Below are positions 44,103 through 52,367 of a stretch of DNA of 64,000 bases, piece after piece. The position numbers were made by a program, and so were the translations under genes. The stretch covers positions 1 to 64,000 of the forward strand of contig JAUXMY010000003.1 in NCBI GenBank assembly GCA_030683005.1, in the 5' to 3' direction. The stretch is from Caulobacter sp. GTDB taxonomy: Bacteria > Pseudomonadota > Alphaproteobacteria > Caulobacterales > Caulobacteraceae. The first letter of the stretch is position 1, and every line of letters starts with the position of its first letter. The notes below the pieces were generated by a model that worked only from the letters and a program-made list of their open reading frames with translations, searched no databases and was not told the DNA's origin.

Positions 44103-44711
44103 GTCATGGCTGAACCCTCCTCTCGCCCACCACGGAACGTCTCGTCCGCGATCACCCAGGCGATGCAGAGGATTTCCTTCAGCACGTGCCCCGAGGGCAG
44201 GAACCGCGCCTGCTTCCGCGAAGCCGATACCAGGCTTTCGACCATGTCCTGCTGCTGGCGGCTGGCCGCCAGGTCCCGGAGCGCGTCCTCCAGCTGGTTC
44301 CAGGTCCAGACCGGCATGTCCGCCGCCGGATCCCAAAGCTCCACGCCCACCGGCGTCAGGTTCATATCGTCCATCTCGCTCACGCTCCCCTCGCATCGAA
44401 CGAGAGGAAGCAGAGCGGTCGTCAGGGTCGGCGGCCAGACCAGCCGGTCCGCCCCCTAAATCATTGAGGGGGGCGGAAGGGGCGTCCTCGGCGTCGGCCT
44501 CCCAGGCGCGGAACAGCAGCGCCGCGTCCCGGCGGCTGGCGACCCCGAGGCGGCGTCGCGCCTCGTTGAGATGACCGTCGACGGTGTGCTGGGAGATGCT
44601 CAGGCGGCGCGCGATTTCCTTGGAATGGAGATGCGCGGCCACCAGCCGCAGGCATTCTCGCTCTCGCGGCGTCAGGCGTTCAATCGCGCTAGGATCGTAA
44701 CATTCCCCCAT
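43971..44711 (-). CDS. LuxR-type helix-turn-helix regulator, apparently frameshifted
   Basis: The frame from ATG at 44711 encodes a LuxR/FixJ-type DNA-binding domain: LTPRERECLRLVAAH, SKEIARRLSISQHTVDGHL and NEARRRLG (residues 13-60). As read it stays open for 246 codons and ends in a membrane helix. Coding character is lost after residue about 83, just past a run of six C's (44468-44473 on the plus strand as G's). Adding or removing one C ends the protein within five codons. So the true regulator is probably about 85 residues. Relatives with a C-terminal membrane helix exist, so the long form cannot be excluded. Confidence 0.55.
   Translation of the reverse strand: MGECYDPSAIERLTPRERECLRLVAAHLHSKEIARRLSISQHTVDGHLNEARRRLGVASRRDAALLFRAWEADAEDAPSAPLNDLGGGPAGLAADPDDRSASSRSMRGERERDGRYEPDAGGRGALGSGGGHAGLDLEPAGGRAPGPGGQPPAAGHGRKPGIGFAEAGAVPALGARAEGNPLHRLGDRGRDVPWWARGGFSHDLTPFQRFALIAGGAVLTALLLSALVAASHQFAFALQEAMRAWT
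44099..44374 (-). CDS. Small soluble protein nested in the regulator frame
   Basis: About 91 residues from ATG at 44374 (GTG at 44383 alternative): MDDMNLTPVGVELWDP, a glutamine-rich helix RQQQDMVESLVSAS and KEILCIAWVIADETF. About 87% of its codons end in G or C, against about half in the overlapping LuxR frame, which argues that this is the true coding frame between 44.1 and 44.38 kb. Unknown function. Confidence 0.5.
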   Translation of the reverse strand: MDDMNLTPVGVELWDPAADMPVWTWNQLEDALRDLAASRQQQDMVESLVSASRKQARFLPSGHVLKEILCIAWVIADETFRGGREEGSAMT

Positions 44712-44861
44712 CAACGTCGAGGTAAATCCCCTATTCGCCGTTCGTCCATAGCTGATCGCGCGATCACCCGATTTTTGAAGCGATGGCTGCTTGTGGAAAA
44801 GGACTTGTGGAATAAGGTTCGGCCGCGCACAGGGGTGCGTCATCCTTGGTGAGGTCGGCCC

Positions 44862-46607
44862 TTGAGATTGTTCAGTATCGACGTGCCCGAGCCCCTGGCC
44901 GGCGCGTTCCGCGCTTGCCGGCCACACATCGTCGGAGTCTTCATCTTCAGCGCCCTGGTGAACATTCTGTTCCTCGCGCCGTCGATCTACATGCTGCAGG
45001 TTTACGACCGCGTGGTCCCGACCAGCGGGCTGATGACCCTGCTCTACATCACCATCGTCGTCGCCCTGGCCCTGATCACCCTGGCCCTGCTCGACGCCGT
45101 TCGCACCCGGCTCCTGGTGCGGGTGAGCCTGCGCCTGGACCGTCTGGTCTCCGGCCCCCTGCTTGAGAAGCTCATGGCGCGCACCGCGCCGGGCGCGCCG
45201 GTCCAGGGCATGCGGGAATTCGACACCCTTCGGAACGCGATCTCCGGTCCCGCCGCGCTGGGCTTCATGGATGCGCCCTGGACGCCGCTCTATGTGCTCG
45301 TCGCGTTCATGCTGCATCCGGCCCTCGGCCTGCTGACAATCCTGGGCGGGGCGATCCTGGTCGCGCTGGCGGTGTTCAACGCGCGCCAGACCAAGGCCCG
45401 GAGCCAGGACGCCGCCCGGGCGATCAACGCCGCCTACGCCGCGCAGGAAGCCGCCGCCGCGAACAGCGAGGTGGTGCGCGCCATGGGCATGCGCGGCGCC
45501 CTGCGCGAGCGGCAACTGTCGGACCGCCGCAGCGGTCTGGCCCTGGCGGCCCAAGCCCAGTTCACCGGCGGCCAGTTCGCCGCCGCGACCAAGTTCATGC
45601 GTCTGTTCCTGCAGTCGGCCGCGCTGGGCCTCGGCGCCTGGCTGGCCGTGGAGCGGCAAATCTCGGCCGGCGCCATCATCGCCGCCTCGATCCTGATGAG
45701 CCGGGCCCTGCAACCCGTCGAACAGGTCGTCGGCTCCTGGGGGACGGTGGTCCAGGCCCGCTCGGCCCTGAGGATGCTCTGCGAGCTCTTCGCGGCCAGC
45801 CCCGAGCCGGAAACGCCCCGCACCCAGCTGCCCGATCCAAAGGGTCGCCTGATCCTCGACAAGGTCATGGTCCGGGCGCCGGCCACGTCCGATCAGCTGT
45901 TGCTCAAGGGGGTCGGATTCATCCTCGAGCCGGGAGAGGTGCTTGGCATCGTCGGGCCCAGCGGCGCGGGCAAGACGACCCTGGCGCGACTGGCGGCGGG
46001 CGCCGCCCTCCCCGACATGGGCGTGGTCAGGCTCGACGGCGCCAGCATGGCCGACTGGGACCCCGACAGGCTCGGCCGCCATGTCGGCTACCTGCCGCAG
46101 GACAGCGGCCTGATCGCAGGCAGCATCCGGGACAACATCTCCCGTTTCGCCCTCTGGCGCGGGGAGGCCTCGGACATCGTCGACGCGGGAGTGGTCGCGG
46201 CCGCCACGTCGGCCGGCATCCACGACCTGATCCTGAAGCTGCCGCAGGGCTACGACACCGTTCTGACCCACGGCGGCCGGGGGCTGTCCGCCGGCCAGGC
46301 GCAGCGGGTCGCCCTGGCGCGGGCGCTCTACGGAGACCCGGTGCTGCTGGTGCTGGACGAACCCAACTCCGCGCTCGACGCGGACGGCGAGGTGGCGCTG
46401 GGCCGGGCGATCCTCGCCGCCAAGACGCGCGGGGCGGCGATCATCATCGTCGCCCACCGCACCGGCGTGCTGCAGTCGGTGGATCGCCTGCTGGTCCTGC
46501 GTGACGGCGCTATCGAGACCATCGGGCCCCGCGCCGAGGTGCTGGAGCGGATGTCGAAGCCGCGCGGGCGGTCGCCCGCGGTCGCCGAGGTGAAGGGCCA
46601 GCCATGA
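44862..46607 (+). CDS. Type I secretion system permease/ATPase (PrtD-like)
   Basis: A 581-residue ABC exporter: six-helix membrane domain (about 20-300) and nucleotide-binding domain with [36 protein letters not shown] and a switch histidine in IIIVAHRTG. It lacks the N-terminal C39 peptidase domain and matches the PrtD/RsaD subgroup that exports RTX-type or S-layer proteins. It starts with TTG at 44862 and overlaps the HlyD-type gene by four bases. Confidence 0.92.
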   Translation: MRLFSIDVPEPLAGAFRACRPHIVGVFIFSALVNILFLAPSIYMLQVYDRVVPTSGLMTLLYITIVVALALITLALLDAVRTRLLVRVSLRLDRLVSGPLLEKLMARTAPGAPVQGMREFDTLRNAISGPAALGFMDAPWTPLYVLVAFMLHPALGLLTILGGAILVALAVFNARQTKARSQDAARAINAAYAAQEAAAANSEVVRAMGMRGALRERQLSDRRSGLALAAQAQFTGGQFAAATKFMRLFLQSAALGLGAWLAVERQISAGAIIAASILMSRALQPVEQVVGSWGTVVQARSALRMLCELFAASPEPETPRTQLPDPKGRLILDKVMVRAPATSDQLLLKGVGFILEPGEVLGIVGPSGAGKTTLARLAAGAALPDMGVVRLDGASMADWDPDRLGRHVGYLPQDSGLIAGSIRDNISRFALWRGEASDIVDAGVVAAATSAGIHDLILKLPQGYDTVLTHGGRGLSAGQAQRVALARALYGDPVLLVLDEPNSALDADGEVALGRAILAAKTRGAAIIIVAHRTGVLQSVDRLLVLRDGAIETIGPRAEVLERMSKPRGRSPAVAEVKGQP

Positions 46608-48001
46608 CCGTCATTGACCGAGGCCTCTTCCTCGATCCCGTCGACCTGGATCCCGTCGACGGCAAGCGGCCGGCCGAAGCGCCAGAGCCTTTGATCGCCG
46701 ATGATCCGCGCAAGGAGCTGCGCGTCGGCGGGATCATCGCCGGCGTGTTCTTCATCGGCTTCCTGGGCTGGGCGGCGATCACCCCGCTGGACGCCGGGGC
46801 CTACGCCAGCGGATTCATCGCCGTGTCCGGCAACCGGCAGGCCGTCCAGGTCCGCGACGGCGGCGTGATCAGCGCGATCCACGTCCAGGAGGGCCAGACC
46901 GTCACGAAGGGGCAGGTGCTGGTCGAGATCTCGGCGGGCGAGCTTCGCGCCGCCGAGCGCGCCACGGCCGGCGAAGTCTATGCCCTGCTCGCCCAGCGGG
47001 CCCGCCTGACAGCGGAGCGGACGCGGGCGGGGGGTATCGCCACGCCGGCGGAGTTCGCGGCCCTGACCGGCGAGGACAAGTTGCTGGCCGAGGACGCGCT
47101 GGCGCTGCAACGGCTGCAGTTCAACGCCCGCCGCCAGTCCCTGGCCGGACAGCGCGGCGTGCTGGGCCAGCGCGTCAACCAGCTGGCCGAACAGAGCACC
47201 GGCTACGAACGCCAGCTCGAGTCCAACAGCGAACAGAAGCGCCTGATCGGCGAAGAGCTGGAAGGGCTCCGCAAACTGGCGGCCCAGGGCTACGCCCCCA
47301 TGAACCGGGTTCGGGCTCTGGAGCGGGCCGAGGCGGCGCTGACCGGCGAGGAAGGCGCTTTCCGGGCCCAGATCGCCCGCTCCGGCGAGGCGATCGGGGA
47401 AACCCGCATGCAGCTGATGTCCCTCGACCAGCAGATGATGGAAGAGGTCACCGGCCAGCTGCGCGACGTCCAGGTGCGGCTGGACGAGCTCCAGCCCAGG
47501 CTCATCGCCCTGCGCGAACAGCTGAGCCGTTCGACCGTCAGGGCGCCGGAGGGGGGCAAGGTCGTCGGCCTGACCACCTTCACCATCGGCGGGGTCGCGG
47601 CGCCCGGATCCACCCTGATGGAGATCGTGCCCCAGGACCGCGCGCTGGTCATCCAGGCGAACATCGCCCCGACAGACGCCGCCGACCTTCGGGTGGGGCA
47701 GACCACGCAGATCCGGTTCACCTCGCTGCACGAGCGCGACCTGCCCATCCTGAAGGGCCGCCTGACCAAGCTGTCGGCCGACAGCTTCCTGGATGAGAAG
47801 TCCGGCCAGCGCTACTTCCGCGCCGAGGTCGCGGTGCCTCCGGCCGAGATGGAGCGGATCGTCAAGTCGCGCGGGCCGCGCACCGGCCTTCAGGCCGGCC
47901 TGCCGGTCGAGGTTCTGGTGCCGCTGCGCAAGCGATCAGCGCTGGACTATCTCATCGAGCCGTTGCTGCAGACCTTCTGGCGCTCCGGCCGCGAATACTG
48001 A
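46604..48001 (+). CDS. HlyD-family periplasmic adaptor (type I secretion)
   Basis: A 465-residue adaptor with one membrane helix (about 45-68), split lipoyl halves (VQVRDGGVISAIHVQEGQTV near 80 and VRAPEGGKVVGLTTFTIGG near 310), a long alpha-helical hairpin (about 120-300) and a beta-barrel domain. It should link the inner-membrane ATPase to a TolC-type channel, which is not encoded nearby. Confidence 0.92.
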   Translation: MTVIDRGLFLDPVDLDPVDGKRPAEAPEPLIADDPRKELRVGGIIAGVFFIGFLGWAAITPLDAGAYASGFIAVSGNRQAVQVRDGGVISAIHVQEGQTVTKGQVLVEISAGELRAAERATAGEVYALLAQRARLTAERTRAGGIATPAEFAALTGEDKLLAEDALALQRLQFNARRQSLAGQRGVLGQRVNQLAEQSTGYERQLESNSEQKRLIGEELEGLRKLAAQGYAPMNRVRALERAEAALTGEEGAFRAQIARSGEAIGETRMQLMSLDQQMMEEVTGQLRDVQVRLDELQPRLIALREQLSRSTVRAPEGGKVVGLTTFTIGGVAAPGSTLMEIVPQDRALVIQANIAPTDAADLRVGQTTQIRFTSLHERDLPILKGRLTKLSADSFLDEKSGQRYFRAEVAVPPAEMERIVKSRGPRTGLQAGLPVEVLVPLRKRSALDYLIEPLLQTFWRSGREY

Positions 48002-48013
48002 GCCGGCCGGCGT

Positions 48014-48484
48014 TCAGGCGGTGCGGCGGTGAAAGGCCGACATCGACGCCACGGGAAGTCCGAGGATGGTAATCCGGACCGTTTTGAGGGCGACATCCGG
48101 TGAGATCGGCGTGAAGCGCGTCGTGAACCTGGGCCTGGGGCCGCCCTCCGGCTTCAGCGCGCGGCGGAAGGACAGCAGATAGTCCTCGCCGTCATAGCGA
48201 CCCTGGATCCCCACGCCCGCCAGCGCCTCGGCCGCGACGTAGACGCCGTTCAGGCCCCGGGTCATGGCCCAGCGCCACTCGTCCGTCTCGCCATCCTGCC
48301 AGGTGAAGATCTCGTCGAAATGGATGGCCTGATAGGCCTCGTCGAGACGGCCCTCGGTGATGATCCTGCAGCGGCGCTGGATCTTGCCGGTCGGACCCCG
48401 CGCCACGCCCCAGCCTTCCGTACGGCCGAGGAAGAACACCTCCGGCCTGAACGGTCTCGCCTGCTGGAAATTCTCGCCGTCCAC
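48014..48484 (-). CDS. DUF3833-like protein
   Basis: A 156-residue protein from GTG at 48484, which has a GAGGGA site six bases upstream. FFLGRTEGWGVARGPTGKIQRR, FDEIFTWQDGETDEWRW and the closing strands fit DUF3833, a family of unknown function usually exported as lipoproteins. No signal peptide is seen here, so either the start is further upstream or this copy is cytoplasmic. Confidence 0.65.
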   Translation of the reverse strand: MDGENFQQARPFRPEVFFLGRTEGWGVARGPTGKIQRRCRIITEGRLDEAYQAIHFDEIFTWQDGETDEWRWAMTRGLNGVYVAAEALAGVGIQGRYDGEDYLLSFRRALKPEGGPRPRFTTRFTPISPDVALKTVRITILGLPVASMSAFHRRTA

Positions 48485-48632
48485 CCGATGTCCCTCGCCA
48501 CAGCCCAAAGAACTGCGGTGTGCGACCCATTATCGCCTGCCCACACCGCTCACGACCACCGCGCGTAATGTCGCGGGCGGCGCGCGGTTCCGGAACGGGG
48601 GGTGCGGCATACTGTCCGCAAGCCGTCGGCGG

Positions 48633-49034
48633 CTACTTCTTCCGCCGGGCCTTGAGCGCCGCGACCTCGTCCGGCGTCAGCTTCTGGAGCTTGCTCACAT
48701 GGCAGACCTGCGGGCCGATCGAGCCCGGCACGACCAGCTCGACATCCAGCCCGTCGCAGATGCTGGTCCCGCCGGCCCGACTCCGGACGCCCAGGGTGAG
48801 GGCGCTGTCCAGGTCATGGCAACGGGAGAACAACTCGGCGCGGTAGATGTCCCTGGCGCCCACTTCGAGATAGACGACGCGATCTCCCTCAGAGCGCCAG
48901 CCGTTCAGCTGGCTGGCGAAGAAGCAGGTGCGCGGCGGCTTGGCGTCGGCCTCCGGGCCGGCGACCGCCGAGGCGTTGGCGGCGGCGAGGCCGAGACCCG
49001 CGACGGCGGCGGTGATGGCGATGCGTTTCATCAT
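48633..49034 (-). CDS. Secreted DUF6491-like protein
   Basis: A 133-residue protein with a signal peptide (MMKRIAITAAVAGLGLAAAN, cleavage near residue 25) and a mature domain with four cysteines: TCFFASQLNGWRSEGD, LFSRCHDL, SICDGLDVELV and VCHVSKLQ, probably two disulfides. The CFF-x-NGW pattern is that of DUF6491. Role unknown. Confidence 0.75.
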   Translation of the reverse strand: MMKRIAITAAVAGLGLAAANASAVAGPEADAKPPRTCFFASQLNGWRSEGDRVVYLEVGARDIYRAELFSRCHDLDSALTLGVRSRAGGTSICDGLDVELVVPGSIGPQVCHVSKLQKLTPDEVAALKARRKK

Positions 49035-49092
49035 TCCGGGAACTCCAGGCTGCGTTTCCCGTCCCTGACACCCCTATAGCGCGCCGGCTGCG

Positions 49093-50904
49093 TCAGGGCG
49101 AGGTTCGGCGTGCGGCGCGGGCTTCAAACCGCGACGGATCAATCGCCTCGGCCAGGTCGGCCGGCAGCGGGGACGGCAGGTCCAGCGCAAGGGCGGCGAC
49201 ATGCTCGGCCATCAGGGGCGCGGTGCAGAAGCCGCGCGAGCCCAGGCCGCCGAGCACGAACAGGCCCGGCGGGGCGCCGGCTGGACGTCCGGCGATCGGG
49301 AGGTGGTCGGGCGTCGTGGCCCGGACGGCCGCCCGCCCCTCGACGCCGGACTCCGGCAGCCGGGCCGCCAGCGCGGGCAGCGTCCCGGCCAGCAGGGCGC
49401 GGTTGCGGTCGTGATCGACGGCGGCGACGGCGGTGTCGTCGCGGCCGCGGTCAAAGGTCGCCCCGTAGAGCACGCCCTGCAGCGTCGGCACGGCATAGCC
49501 GCCCCAGGACACGGCCAGCGGGACCGTGGCGTCGCTGGCGATCGAGACCTGTCCCCTGACCGGCTGCAGCACGACACGATCCCAAAGCCCGCCCGCGCGA
49601 TGGCCGGCCGCGAGGCAGACGATATCGGCCCGGGCGATCACCGCTCCGTCTGCATCCAGCAGCGTCCATCCGCCCTCGTCCCGACGAACGGCGGCGACGG
49701 CGTCCCGACGAACGGCCGGCGCCCAGCGGTCGAGAAGAGCGCGCGGCTCGATGACCAGGCCGTCGCGAAAGCGAACGCCTCCGGCCGCCGCTTCGCCCAG
49801 CAGCGTCGTCGTGGCGGCGGCGTCTTGCAGCGCCAGGGCGCCGGGCTCGTAGAGGTCGCTGGCGGCGATCCTGGCGAAGCGGGCGGCGTCGCGAGCCTCC
49901 TGCTCCAGCAACAGGGCGCCGCGGGCCAGCGCCACGGCGGGGCCTTCCGCCGCGTAGAGATCGACCGCCCGTGCGAACGCCTGGGCGTAGAGACGAGCGG
50001 CGACGCCCAGCCCGGCGTCCAGCCGGGGAGTGACCAGCGCCGCCGCATTGCCCGAAGCCCCGGCGCCGGGACCGTCGGGGTCGAAAACCGTCGGCTCCAG
50101 CCCCAGGGCGGCGAACGCCCGGGCCAGCGCCGCGCCAGCCACGCCGGCGCCCAGGATGGCGACCGTCGGCGCCGGCCCGGGCGCGGATGCGTCGCCCGGC
50201 AGGCGCGCCTCCAGCCGCTCGCGCTTGCGGCCAAAGCCCGGACGCTTCTCGACCGCGAAGCCGGCGCTCGCCAGCCCCCGGCGCACCGCCCCGGCGACGG
50301 TGAAGGTCGCCACCTTGCCGCCCGGCGCGCTGCGGGCGGCGACCAGGTCGAGAACCTCCTGCCGCCACATGGCCGGATTGGTCGAGGGCGCGAAGCCGTC
50401 GAGGAACCAGAGGTCGGCGCGACCGGACCAGGCCGACAAGGCCTCGGCGGCTTCCATCACCGCCAGGTCGAAGGTGACGCCCATGCCAGGCAGGTCGATG
50501 CGGTGGAAGCCTCGCGCCCGGCGCGGCCAGGCGGCCAGCAGCGGCGCGGTGACAGCCTCCAGCTCCGGCCAGCGCCCGAGCGCGCGGGCGGCGTCGTCGC
50601 GGCTGATCGGGTGGCCTTCGACGGAGAAGATGTGGAGATGGCCGCCCGGGGGTCCGGCCCGGGTCCACAGGTCCAGCAGGGCGGCGATGTTCAGGCCGGT
50701 CCCGAACCCCAGTTCGGCGACGGTGAAGCTTGCGCGTCCGGCCCAGGCTTCGGGAAGTCCGCCGCCGGCGAGGAAGACCGCCCGGGTCTCCGACAGGCCG
50801 TCCTCGGCCGAGAAGTAGACATCGCCGTAGAGGCCGGACCGGGGCAGGCCGTCCTCATCCCAGACGAGATCCGGATCGGCGGGGCTGCTCGGCGTCACGG
50901 TCAT
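49093..50904 (-). CDS. mnmC: Bifunctional tRNA modification enzyme MnmC
   Basis: A 603-residue protein that finishes mnm5s2U34 in tRNA. The N-terminal half is the methyltransferase MnmC2 (LGFGTGLNIAALL for SAM binding near 68, WFLDGFAPSTNPAMW near 175). The C-terminal half is the FAD oxidase MnmC1 (VAILGAGVAGAALARAFAALG near 247, GLGSRGFCTAPLMAEH near 560). Both domains are intact and in the usual order. Confidence 0.95.
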   Translation of the reverse strand: MTVTPSSPADPDLVWDEDGLPRSGLYGDVYFSAEDGLSETRAVFLAGGGLPEAWAGRASFTVAELGFGTGLNIAALLDLWTRAGPPGGHLHIFSVEGHPISRDDAARALGRWPELEAVTAPLLAAWPRRARGFHRIDLPGMGVTFDLAVMEAAEALSAWSGRADLWFLDGFAPSTNPAMWRQEVLDLVAARSAPGGKVATFTVAGAVRRGLASAGFAVEKRPGFGRKRERLEARLPGDASAPGPAPTVAILGAGVAGAALARAFAALGLEPTVFDPDGPGAGASGNAAALVTPRLDAGLGVAARLYAQAFARAVDLYAAEGPAVALARGALLLEQEARDAARFARIAASDLYEPGALALQDAAATTTLLGEAAAGGVRFRDGLVIEPRALLDRWAPAVRRDAVAAVRRDEGGWTLLDADGAVIARADIVCLAAGHRAGGLWDRVVLQPVRGQVSIASDATVPLAVSWGGYAVPTLQGVLYGATFDRGRDDTAVAAVDHDRNRALLAGTLPALAARLPESGVEGRAAVRATTPDHLPIAGRPAGAPPGLFVLGGLGSRGFCTAPLMAEHVAALALDLPSPLPADLAEAIDPSRFEARAARRTSP

Positions 50905-50919
50905 CGGAGTCCAAATGAA

Positions 50920-50950
50920 AAGGGCCGCCCCGTGAGGGCGGCCCTTCCCA
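50920..50950 (-). terminator. Intrinsic terminator after the alanine-repeat lipoprotein gene
   Basis: Arms AAGGGCCGCCC / GGGCGGCCCTT around CGTGA (50920-50946), followed on the minus strand by TTTTCATTT. It separates the lipoprotein gene from mnmC. Confidence 0.75.
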
Positions 50951-50973
50951 TAACGCGTCTCGTGAAAAGAAGC

Positions 50974-51249
50974 TTACTGCGGCGCCGGAGCGGCCGGAGC
51001 AGCGGCCGGGGCAGCGGCGGCGTCAGCGGCCGGAGCAGCGGCGTCGGTCGCGGCGGTGGCGGCGGCGTCGGTCGCGGCGGCGGCGGCGTCGGTCGCTTCA
51101 GCAGCGGCGGCGGTCGCATCGGCAGCGGCGGCCGAAGCGTCGGCGGAGGCTTCCTCGGCCTTCTCGGCGGGCTTGCCGCAGGCGGCGACGGACAGAGCGG
51201 CGACGGCGGCGCCGGCGACGAGAAGCTTACGGAGCATATCGGAGGTCAT
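50974..51249 (-). CDS. Alanine-repeat lipoprotein
   Basis: A 91-residue protein from ATG at 51249. A lipoprotein signal (MLRKLLVAGAAVAALSVAAC, lipobox ending at Cys 24) is followed by about 65 residues built of ATDAAA/AADATAAA units and a proline/alanine end. At DNA level it is a GCGGCGGCGTCGGTC microsatellite. It should form a helical rod anchored in a membrane, reminiscent of Lpp-type or linker lipoproteins. The repeat invites length variation. Confidence 0.8.
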   Translation of the reverse strand: MTSDMLRKLLVAGAAVAALSVAACGKPAEKAEEASADASAAAADATAAAAEATDAAAAATDAAATAATDAAAPAADAAAAPAAAPAAPAPQ

Positions 51250-51384
51250 GTTTTTCGGTCCCCTGTGAGGAGTGTTCAAGCGCCCCTGCGGGGGAGCGCG
51301 AGAGGAGACTACGCAGCGATCATCACGGCGCGCAAGCGTACTTCTCACGCTCGCGTGATCACGTTTTTCGCTTGCTGCGGTGCG

Positions 51385-52254
51385 TCATGCCTCGTTGGGT
51401 ATGTTGGACAGGGCTTCCTCGAGTTCCAGGAAGCTGGGCTGGGCGCCGGAGGGGACGCTGCCGCGGCCGATCTCGACCGAAATCTGGGCGGCGTTGCCGT
51501 GCAGGTGGGCGACCAGCACCGACTGGATGATTCGGTAGAAGGCCCCCTCCTCGTCGACGACGTTCTGCAGCCGCGCCGACATCGGCCCGACCAGGCCGTA
51601 GGCGAGGAAGACGCCGAGGAAGGTGCCGACCAGGGCGCCGCCGATCATGCCGCCGAGCACTTCGGGCGGCTCGGTGATCGAGCTCATGGTCTTGATGACC
51701 CCCAGCACGGCGGCGACGATGCCCAGCGCCGGCAGGGCGTCGGCCATGTTCTGCAGGGCGTGGGCCGGGGCCGAGGCCTCGTGATGGTGCTTCTCGATCT
51801 GCTTTTCCATCGCGTCCTCGACCTGGTGGGGATCCTCCAGGTTCATGGTCATCATCCGCAGCGTGTCGCAGATGAAATCGACGGCGAAATGGTCCTTCAT
51901 GATCTTGGGAAAGCGGGAGAAGATCGTGCTGTCTTGCGGCTTCTCGATGTGGCTTTCCAGGGCGATGACGCCCTTGGACTTCATGGTCTTGGTCAGCAGG
52001 AACAGCAGCGAGAGCAGGTCGCGATAGTCCGACGCCTTCCACTTGGGGCCGGCGAAGACCTTTCCGAGCCCGGTGAGGGTGCCTTTGACCACGGTCATGG
52101 ACTGGGAGATCAGGAAGGCCGCGATGGCCGCCCCGAAGATCGCCATCAACTCATAGGGCAGGGTCTTCAGGATCACGTCCATCTTCCCGCCGTGCAGCAG
52201 GAAGCTGCCGAAGACCATGGCGAAAAGCATCACGATGCCGATGATCTGGAACAT
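51385..52254 (-). CDS. motA: Flagellar motor stator protein MotA
   Basis: A 289-residue stator subunit from ATG at 52254. Four membrane helices (about 2-22, 33-52, 165-190, 198-222), the cytoplasmic loop with EDPHQVEDAMEKQIEKHHHE and the conserved prolines in ALPALGIVAAVLGVI are present. With MotB it conducts protons to drive rotation; motB is not adjacent. A 13-codon upstream extension has no support. Confidence 0.94.
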   Translation of the reverse strand: MFQIIGIVMLFAMVFGSFLLHGGKMDVILKTLPYELMAIFGAAIAAFLISQSMTVVKGTLTGLGKVFAGPKWKASDYRDLLSLLFLLTKTMKSKGVIALESHIEKPQDSTIFSRFPKIMKDHFAVDFICDTLRMMTMNLEDPHQVEDAMEKQIEKHHHEASAPAHALQNMADALPALGIVAAVLGVIKTMSSITEPPEVLGGMIGGALVGTFLGVFLAYGLVGPMSARLQNVVDEEGAFYRIIQSVLVAHLHGNAAQISVEIGRGSVPSGAQPSFLELEEALSNIPNEA

Positions 52255-52367
52255 GGGTAGTCCGTCGCCCCGCGAGATTAACCGGGGAAACATCGCCGTT
52301 AATGCTTAATGCCCGGTGAGCAGCGAGCCCGTTGCGCAGGGGATTTGACGAGCCTAACAGTGCCGGC

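Noticed and set aside
43971-46457. An 828-codon minus-strand frame
   Set aside because: Beyond 44711 it is antisense to the secretion ATPase; only the LuxR part has domain character.
52255-52320. CtrA site before motA
   Set aside because: TTAA words are present but none is spaced by seven bases as in TTAA-N7-TTAA.
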